A program made the translations under genes and the position numbers. Positions 15,983 to 20,779 of a stretch of DNA of 20,779 bases are shown here, one piece after another. Source of the stretch: Methanosarcinales archaeon (GTDB lineage: Archaea > Nanobdellota > Nanobdellia > Woesearchaeales > CG1-02-33-12). The stretch covers positions 1 to 20,779 of the forward strand of contig JAFCBX010000006.1 of the NCBI GenBank assembly GCA_017610505.1. The letters are read 5' to 3'. The first letter of the stretch is position 1. Every line of letters begins with the position of its first letter. The notes below the pieces were generated by a model. It was not told the origin of the DNA. It searched no databases and saw only the letters and a list, made by a program, of their open reading frames with translations.

Positions 15983-16933
15983 TTATAAACCCTTATTACA
16001 TAAATATTTTATCTCTTTTAAACTTTCCTCTGATGCCAAATCATAATTCATAACTGATTCAAGTGCAACTTCTTTTTCAATGATGCCCCAACGAACACGT
16101 TCTGAAAAATAATCAAAAAGTATTGGTAATTTTTTGGCAGTTTCTTCAAGAGAATGCTCAGAATTTTTATTTTGCATATTAAATAGTATAGCCCCAGGCA
16201 ATAAGCAGTCAGTATCATAACCCCCACATTGTGGATCTTTCCATGGAATCTTTTTTTCTTTAATATAGTTAATATTCCTTTTTTTTGTATTGTGAAAAGC
16301 ACAACCCCCCCTTACAACTATAAAACCCTTTGTTTCCCAATAAATAGAGTATTTACCTTCTTTATTTATTTTAGGTGTGTCCCCTCCAGTCACTAAGAAA
16401 GATTCATTATCCTCACTTAAAATTTTTTGATAAGATATATCAAGGATGTGGTTACATAGTTTACCACATGGAAGTCTTGAACTCAGATAAGATTTCTTAT
16501 AGAAATTAAATACTGTTAAATCTGGACCAAAAAATTCTTCAATCTCTTTAGATTTTACTTTTCTAGAGCAAATATCATAAACAACATGATTTTCCTTTAG
16601 TTTAAAAAAATTTAGTACATTATTAATATTACCCCAAGTCTTCTTTCCTTTGAAACCATAATCAATAGTAATTGGAATTATTTTTATATTGCGGATTTTA
16701 CATTCCTTTACAAGATGAGAGAGGGTTACAGTGCTGTCTAATCCTCCTGAAAACCCAAAAATAATAGATTTTTTGCTTCTACTATCAAGGAAATCCTGCA
16801 TTTGTTTATAAAAAATATCGGGAAAGTCCTTATAGTGAGGATTTTCCAAAACTTCCCTGCATTTATCACAAAGAGTTGAATTACTTAGTTCATTGTTTAT
16901 GATTCCTATGCAATTTGAACATATTGAGACCAT
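15983..16933 (-). CDS. PP-loop ATPase with paired cysteines (amidotransferase/thiolase-like)
   Basis: The 316-residue protein has an N-terminal zinc-ribbon-like CxxC pair (C5, C8 and C22, C25), then the PP-loop SGGLDST (62-68), which adenylates a substrate carbonyl. Further conserved-looking elements are LPCGKLC (C156, C160), VTGGDTP (181-187) and CGGYDTDC (C236, C243). The overall layout resembles sugar amidotransferases of the WbpG type and tRNA thiolases of the TtuA/CTU1 type. The inner cysteines could hold an Fe-S cluster or carry sulfur as in TtuA, but this is inference. It starts 2 nt after a radical SAM/SPASM gene, preceded by GGGGGT, and a methyltransferase follows 8 nt later. In this operon it may install sulfur or nitrogen on the matured peptide. 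Confidence 0.75.
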   Translation of the reverse strand: MVSICSNCIGIINNELSNSTLCDKCREVLENPHYKDFPDIFYKQMQDFLDSRSKKSIIFGFSGGLDSTVTLSHLVKECKIRNIKIIPITIDYGFKGKKTWGNINNVLNFFKLKENHVVYDICSRKVKSKEIEEFFGPDLTVFNFYKKSYLSSRLPCGKLCNHILDISYQKILSEDNESFLVTGGDTPKINKEGKYSIYWETKGFIVVRGGCAFHNTKKRNINYIKEKKIPWKDPQCGGYDTDCLLPGAILFNMQNKNSEHSLEETAKKLPILFDYFSERVRWGIIEKEVALESVMNYDLASEESLKEIKYLCNKGL

Positions 16934-16935
16934 CT

Positions 16936-17940
16936 TTATACCCCCTTGTAAAAACAGTCAGAATCCGAGTTAGTTAAACTTTTGAAATTATAGAAACTTA
17001 CAGCCCTGCAGCCTCCACAAAAATCAACAAATCTGCACTTGCCACATTTTCCGTCATAACTCCTCCTCATCCTAAGCTGATTAAATATGGGGCTTTTGTA
17101 CCATAATTCCTTTAATGGAACATTTTTAATATTTCCTACTAAAACTGGTATAAAAGGACAGGGATAAACATCTCCCCCTGCATTAATATATAATGAAGCA
17201 ATACCTGCAGTACACCCTCCTTTAATCCCATATTTTTTAATTGATTTAAAGTATTGCATCTTTTTTTTATTTACCAAGAATAATAGCGGATCAGAACAAC
17301 CAACATCATAACCTTTTTTGTTCATCCAGTAAGAAACCTCCGAAAGAGCTGATTTTAGTTCCAGAGGGGTTAGACATTCTTTTTTAAGTTCTTTATTGCC
17401 CATTGATATAAGTTTATTAAATCCAATCCTCACCCCAAGATGATTATTAGCATATTTGATTAAATCAGAAATATAAGGCAACAACGAGCGGTGTAGGGTA
17501 GCATGTAAATGAACAACTATTTTTTTTGAAGTTAATAATTTTACTTTTTCTTCAATTTTATCAGAGTAATTTATACGAAATTGTCCTTTCTCACTTGGAG
17601 GCACATCAATGCTTATTTGAATGTGATCAAATATTAACATTTCATTGATATTGCTCTCATTAATTAAAAGGCCATTTGTGAACAACACCACACTTGGGAT
17701 TTTGTTTTTTGCATATTTTGCGAGAGAAATTAAATCTCGGTGAAGTAGAGGTTCTCCACCTGTAAAAACTAACCTGTAAACTCCCATCTCAATGCATTGT
17801 TTGATAATCTCTTTTGCTGTGTTATAGGACATAAAACTTTTTTTTTCTTTTTTAACATAACAATGTTTACAGTTAAGATTGCATGCGTTAGTTATTTCAA
17901 GTTCTACAATGTTTAATCCATGATATTCTTTTTGGTGCAT
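16936..17940 (-). CDS. Radical SAM/SPASM protein (second maturase of the peptide operon)
   Basis: The 334-residue radical SAM enzyme has the cluster motif CNLNCKHC (C20, C24, C27), the SAM-binding GGEP (61-64), TNG (88-90), and a C-terminal SPASM domain: C243, GDVYPC ending at C261, C299-x2-C302-x5-C308-x2-C311 (ending GGCRA), and C329. SPASM domains bind auxiliary Fe-S clusters and are typical of peptide-modifying enzymes such as PqqE and MftC. The GGCRA form also occurs in heme-maturing AhbC/AhbD, so peptide substrates are likely but not certain. It begins 2 nt after the first SPASM gene and ends 2 nt before the PP-loop gene. GAGATGA about 9 nt upstream may be its ribosome binding site. Confidence 0.88.
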   Translation of the reverse strand: MHQKEYHGLNIVELEITNACNLNCKHCYVKKEKKSFMSYNTAKEIIKQCIEMGVYRLVFTGGEPLLHRDLISLAKYAKNKIPSVVLFTNGLLINESNINEMLIFDHIQISIDVPPSEKGQFRINYSDKIEEKVKLLTSKKIVVHLHATLHRSLLPYISDLIKYANNHLGVRIGFNKLISMGNKELKKECLTPLELKSALSEVSYWMNKKGYDVGCSDPLLFLVNKKKMQYFKSIKKYGIKGGCTAGIASLYINAGGDVYPCPFIPVLVGNIKNVPLKELWYKSPIFNQLRMRRSYDGKCGKCRFVDFCGGCRAVSFYNFKSLTNSDSDCFYKGV

Positions 17941-17942
17941 AG

Positions 17943-18995
17943 TTAATTCATCTCAAAGCCGTATATAGAACAATAGGGGTCTGGTTTAAAAGGGTTGCCG
18001 TAAAATGCTAATGATAATGCCTTGCAACCCCCACCACACTTTTTAATAAATTTGCATGAAAAGCAGGATTCATAACCATCCATTGAATAACGGAATTTAT
18101 TCATAATATCTGAATCAAGCCACACTTTTTCTAAATCATCAGTAAGTGCATTACCACAAACAAACTTTTTTGATTTGAAATAATCACAAGGAACAATATT
18201 TCCATCTGCACAAATCACCATCTTAAGACGGCCAGCCATACAGAAAGGAAATGGTATTTTTTTCTTGAACTTTTTCATAAAAAGCAAGGCATGGTTTGGT
18301 TTTATATTTATATTAAGTTTTGATATCTCTTTAAAAATTTTATAGAATTTAAACCAATCTTTTTTTTCAGGAACATACTTATGCTCATTATTCTTTGTTG
18401 GTATCATATCAAGCAGATGAAATTCCATAAATCCATTATCTTTGACAAAATGAGCCAAGTCTAAAATACTATCAATATTTTCTTTTGTAATAACAGTTGC
18501 AATTGATATTCTCTTACTACCAACATGCTTCTTAAGAATTTCCAAGTTGGAGGTAATCTTTTGAAAACAGCCTTTTTTCCCTCTAACTAAATCATGTTTT
18601 TTTGGATCAAGACTTTCAAGATTAATATTTATCTTATCAACATTTAAATCATGTAATCTTTGTGCAGCTTTTCTATCTATTAGGGTTCCGTTGGTGTTAA
18701 TGTGCACATCAATTTTATTTGATTTTAATTTCTGTATGCATTTAAAAAGCAACCTCTTTCTTATGAAAGGTTCACCACCAGAAAAAGAAACAAATAATGG
18801 ATTTAACTGTTTAATTATTTTATCAATAACTATCATGACTTCCCTATCAGTCATATCCTTATTTGAAAAGAACTCACTTGCTTTATTGTAACAATATAGA
18901 CACTCAAGATTACAATGGTTAGTTATGTCAAATTGTACTTGTGTAGGATATTGAAAATAAAAAGAAAAATTATGAAGGAAATCTTTAGTTTCCAT
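17943..18995 (-). CDS. Radical SAM/SPASM protein (first maturase of the peptide operon)
   Basis: The 350-residue radical SAM enzyme has CNLECLYC (C28, C32, C35), GGEP (73-76), NTNG (100-103) and a complete SPASM signature: C252, GNIVPC ending at C270, C280, C311-x2-C314-x5-C320-x3-C324 and C342. That is the arrangement that binds two auxiliary Fe-S clusters in anSME, PqqE-like and sactipeptide maturases. The start codon lies inside the upstream 47-codon gene: the two overlap by 11 nt in different frames, and no separate ribosome binding site is visible. Translation is therefore probably coupled to that of the peptide. This is the best candidate for the enzyme that first modifies the peptide, perhaps at its single Cys or its Tyr/Trp/Lys residues. 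The actual crosslink is unknown. Confidence 0.88.
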   Translation of the reverse strand: METKDFLHNFSFYFQYPTQVQFDITNHCNLECLYCYNKASEFFSNKDMTDREVMIVIDKIIKQLNPLFVSFSGGEPFIRKRLLFKCIQKLKSNKIDVHINTNGTLIDRKAAQRLHDLNVDKININLESLDPKKHDLVRGKKGCFQKITSNLEILKKHVGSKRISIATVITKENIDSILDLAHFVKDNGFMEFHLLDMIPTKNNEHKYVPEKKDWFKFYKIFKEISKLNINIKPNHALLFMKKFKKKIPFPFCMAGRLKMVICADGNIVPCDYFKSKKFVCGNALTDDLEKVWLDSDIMNKFRYSMDGYESCFSCKFIKKCGGGCKALSLAFYGNPFKPDPYCSIYGFEMN

Positions 18996-19128
18996 TTATT
19001 AGGCAACCGCCGTCAAGAAGATCTTTTACATGCAGCTTCCATTCATATTTTTTTTCATTTTCATAAACTGGTTTTTTGCTTTCATATACCTTCTTTGGTT
19101 TATAATCCATTAATTTTTCTATTGCCAT
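18985..19128 (-). CDS. Putative RiPP precursor peptide (47 aa) ahead of two SPASM genes
   Basis: The short ORF encodes 47 residues. It starts at an ATG preceded by AGGGG (19136-19140) and a TATA box, and it is the first gene of the operon. The N-terminal two thirds are charged and carry three imperfect Y-x-x-(x)-K-K units (Y9KPKK, Y15ESKK, Y22ENEKK), then YEWKLHVKD (28-36). The C-terminus is LLDGGCLINGN, with a GG doublet and the only cysteine (C42). This matches the layout of precursors of radical SAM/SPASM-made peptides: a lysine-rich leader and a short Gly/Cys core. The DGGC end loosely recalls the DGxC core of mycofactocin precursor MftA, without its terminal Val-Tyr. The stop overlaps the maturase start by 11 nt. 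It is not an obvious member of a named precursor family. Confidence 0.72.
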   Translation of the reverse strand: MAIEKLMDYKPKKVYESKKPVYENEKKYEWKLHVKDLLDGGCLINGN

Positions 19129-19139
19129 TTTAAAACCCC

Positions 19140-19169
19140 TAAATAGTTAACAAACATATTAACTATTTA
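19140..19169. promoter_or_regulatory. Perfect 11-bp inverted repeat over the peptide-operon promoter, likely operator
   Basis: TAAATAGTTAA (19140-19150) and TTAACTATTTA (19159-19169) are perfect inverted copies with an 8-nt spacer. The element overlaps the TATA box (19165-19172) at one end and the predicted transcription start and ribosome binding site (19136-19140) at the other. A dimeric regulator bound here would block the promoter. No regulator gene is visible in the window. Confidence 0.55.
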
Positions 19170-19172
19170 AAT
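19165..19172 (-). promoter_or_regulatory. TATA box of the peptide operon
   Basis: ATTTAAAT, flanked by A/T-rich sequence, is centred about 40 nt before the ATG at 19128. This predicts transcription start near 19141 and a leader of about 13 nt with AGGGG in it. It partly overlaps the inverted repeat at 19140-19169. Confidence 0.5.
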
Positions 19173-19333
19173 TTTTCTATTAATTTTTTGGATGATTTTC
19201 GAATAGTACACTGAATTTGTGTAAACATACTATAACCAATCAAAATTATGTTACCTAAATTTTAATTTAATTATAGTAAATTAAACTAATCATTTATTTA
19301 GTATCTATTTTATAATAGTAAAAAACCACAAAG

Positions 19334-19376
19334 TTTATATATCTGTCTTATATATCATAAAAAATAGTTGGGGGTA
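19334..19376 (+). promoter_or_regulatory. Promoter and ribosome binding site of the right-edge surface protein gene
   Basis: TTTATATA (19334-19341) would start transcription near 19364. GGGGGTA (19370-19376) lies 5 nt before the ATG at 19382. A second TATA-like stretch at 19347-19356 is too close to leave room for that binding site. The region 19173-19333 holds only A/T-rich sequence in which I see no gene. Confidence 0.5.
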
Positions 19377-19381
19377 GTCAA

Positions 19382-20779
19382 ATGATAAGTTATAAACCAT
19401 TGGATAATCTAGTTAATACTGTTGGAAATTATATTCAAGATAATTCTGAGAAAATATGGAAAGGAGCAAAATATGGCATAATATTTCCTACTGTTTTAGC
19501 AGTTGGTTTAAGTGTTGCACCAAAAATTCAGAATATAGTTAATAAAATCATACCAACAGCAAACACAAATATTTCTGAGGTTGATGCAGCTGAACTAGAA
19601 AAACCATATCAAATTTTTGAACCTCACGTTGATGCACTTGATTATGCAAACAAAAACATGTGGATTATGAAACAGGAATTTGAGAATGATCCTAAATTTC
19701 AAAATTTCGAGAATAAACTTAATAGTTTACTTAATTACCCTAATCCAAACCATAGATTTCTTATGGACCTTGATAAAATAACCTCAATTAAATTCGCTCC
19801 TGATGGAACCGATGGAGATTATAAGACAGTTATTTATGTAGGAGCTATAACCCCTGAAAATGCTATAAAAACAGGAGAAATATTCAATATTCCTGATGGT
19901 GTAGATATAGAACAATATATGAACCCTATTCTTTATGATGCATTTTACTTTGGTAAAAAACATCAAAACTTAATTAAAAAAAGAGAAGCTGAGGAATCTA
20001 AAAAGGCTAAGGAAAATGATGTAAGGGAAGCTCGACAAAATGTTATATCAAAGGCACAGGAAGCAAAACAAAAAACAATAGATAATTATGTTTCTGGAAA
20101 TTTAAATTCTGTGGGCAATGTTATCGAAATTTTTGATTTAGATGAATTTGAAAAAGAATTAAAAGTTTATAGTGTACAAAATGCAGATGAAATGTTAGGC
20201 GAATTAGGTATACCTGAAGATGCACTAATAAGTTATACTAAATTTGATGGAATAGACATACACAACATAGTTTTAGATTACAGTAATCTTGATGATGGTA
20301 GGATAAAGATAGTAAACACAAAAGATGGATTTGATTCTCTGTTTGATGTGCCTGATTCACCGCAAGGTCGCAAAGCTGTATCAAGAATACAGGAATCAAG
20401 ATTAGAGAATTTAGTTATAACTGATGATGTTGGGGCAGTTGTTAGTAATATTTTAGCTAATAAAAAGAATGACTACTATATTATAAGGGACTTGGAAGAT
20501 GGAAAACCTTCTTTTGGAATAGTGGGTGTTCCAGTTGATATGAAAGTAAAGGTTGGAGAAATTCTTGCAAAATATGTTGATGGTGTAAAACAAGATTATG
20601 ATGGTGCAATATTTAAATTCCCAATAATTAAGAGAGATGTTGGAGATTCAGGCACATCAGTAATACCAGTAGAACCTGTAGAGCCAGTAGAACCTGTAGA
20701 GCCAGAACCATCTCCTGAGCAGGAACTTAATGATAACAATGACCCCCAGGATCCAGAAAACACCGGTTCAGATCCTAAT
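19382..20779 (+). CDS. Predicted membrane-anchored or secreted protein, cut by the right edge
   Basis: An uninterrupted frame of 466 codons starts at 19382 and is still open at the window end. A hydrophobic stretch at about residues 31-46 (YGIIFPTVLAVGLSVA) looks like a signal-anchor or signal peptide. A mixed globular region follows, with a Lys/Glu-rich likely coiled coil near 192-236. The tail from residue 429 is VEP repeats followed by Asp/Asn/Pro/Glu-rich sequence, typical of extended linkers in cell-surface proteins. I recognise no family. It is divergent from the peptide operon across 253 nt. A functional link is possible but unproven. Confidence 0.75.
   Translation, partial: MISYKPLDNLVNTVGNYIQDNSEKIWKGAKYGIIFPTVLAVGLSVAPKIQNIVNKIIPTANTNISEVDAAELEKPYQIFEPHVDALDYANKNMWIMKQEFENDPKFQNFENKLNSLLNYPNPNHRFLMDLDKITSIKFAPDGTDGDYKTVIYVGAITPENAIKTGEIFNIPDGVDIEQYMNPILYDAFYFGKKHQNLIKKREAEESKKAKENDVREARQNVISKAQEAKQKTIDNYVSGNLNSVGNVIEIFDLDEFEKELKVYSVQNADEMLGELGIPEDALISYTKFDGIDIHNIVLDYSNLDDGRIKIVNTKDGFDSLFDVPDSPQGRKAVSRIQESRLENLVITDDVGAVVSNILANKKNDYYIIRDLEDGKPSFGIVGVPVDMKVKVGEILAKYVDGVKQDYDGAIFKFPIIKRDVGDSGTSVIPVEPVEPVEPVEPEPSPEQELNDNNDPQDPENTGSDPN
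20669..20704 (+). repeat. Two tandem 18-bp repeats encoding VEPVEP
   Basis: The unit GTAGAACCTGTAGAGCCA occurs twice without interruption inside the surface-protein gene. Each copy encodes VEPVEP, giving a Pro/Glu linker. Exact DNA identity of the copies suggests recent duplication by slippage, so the copy number may vary between strains. Confidence 0.85.

Noticed and set aside
16048..16302. 84-codon minus-strand frame inside the PP-loop ATPase gene
   Set aside because: It is another frame of the same strand within a gene that has clear motifs; it has no independent start signal.
18915..19133. 72-codon plus-strand frame covering the precursor region
   Set aside because: It opposes the peptide gene and the maturase start, ends in the promoter region, and has no visible start signals. 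The minus-strand reading has promoter, binding site and overlap with the maturase.
19261..19285. Inverted repeat TTTAATTTA / TAAATTAAA in the 253-nt intergenic region
   Set aside because: The arms are pure A/T in very A/T-rich sequence and do not line up with a promoter element, so chance is the simplest explanation.
1..20779. CRISPR arrays, tRNA or rRNA genes, insertion sequences
   Set aside because: No regularly spaced repeats, cloverleaf-like segments, rRNA-like high-GC blocks or transposase motifs were seen on reading.

Overview
The window looks like AT-rich archaeal DNA. It encodes a full-length STT3/AglB-type archaeal oligosaccharyltransferase, a geranylgeranyl-reductase-type flavoprotein and a GT2/DUF2304 gene pair. 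Several genes have a TATA-like box centred 25-29 nt before the start codon, which implies leaderless mRNAs. I infer a small-genome uncultured lineage (DPANN/Woesearchaeota-like), but no rRNA or other lineage marker is present. Genes are tightly packed: no gene-free stretch exceeds 300 bases, the longest being 19129-19381 (253 nt). I found no tRNA, rRNA, CRISPR array or insertion sequence.

Layout. 1-1473 (-): a B12-binding-type radical SAM enzyme followed by the first codons of a membrane protein cut by the left edge. 1575-3685 (+): a glycosyltransferase/epimerase pair. 3677-6934 (-): a polysaccharide pyruvyl transferase, an AglD-like flippase-type membrane protein and a broken radical SAM gene. 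7061-9885: a divergent pair, a polyprenyl-phosphate GT2 (-) and a GT-C-like membrane protein (+), sharing one palindromic TATA box. 9987-14040 (-): aglB with an unusual repeat-bearing cytosolic N-terminal extension, a second GT2 and a DUF2304 protein. 14109-15194 (-): the GGR-family flavoprotein. Most of 1-14040 therefore serves surface glycan assembly: sugar modification, lipid-linked transfer, flipping and protein N-glycosylation.

The most interesting part is 15249-19128 (-), a compact five-gene operon. Its first gene is a 47-codon ORF (18985-19128) ending in GGCLINGN. It overlaps, by 11 nt, the first of two radical SAM/SPASM genes; a PP-loop ATPase with paired cysteines and a class I methyltransferase follow with 2-8 nt gaps. 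This is the architecture of a RiPP or peptide-derived-cofactor pathway (precursor, two SPASM maturases, an ATP-dependent thiolation/amidation-type enzyme, a methyltransferase). I cannot match it to a named system. A perfect 11-bp inverted repeat covers its promoter, suggesting an operator. Divergently transcribed from 19382 is a predicted membrane-anchored or secreted protein with a Pro/Glu repeat tail, open at the right edge.
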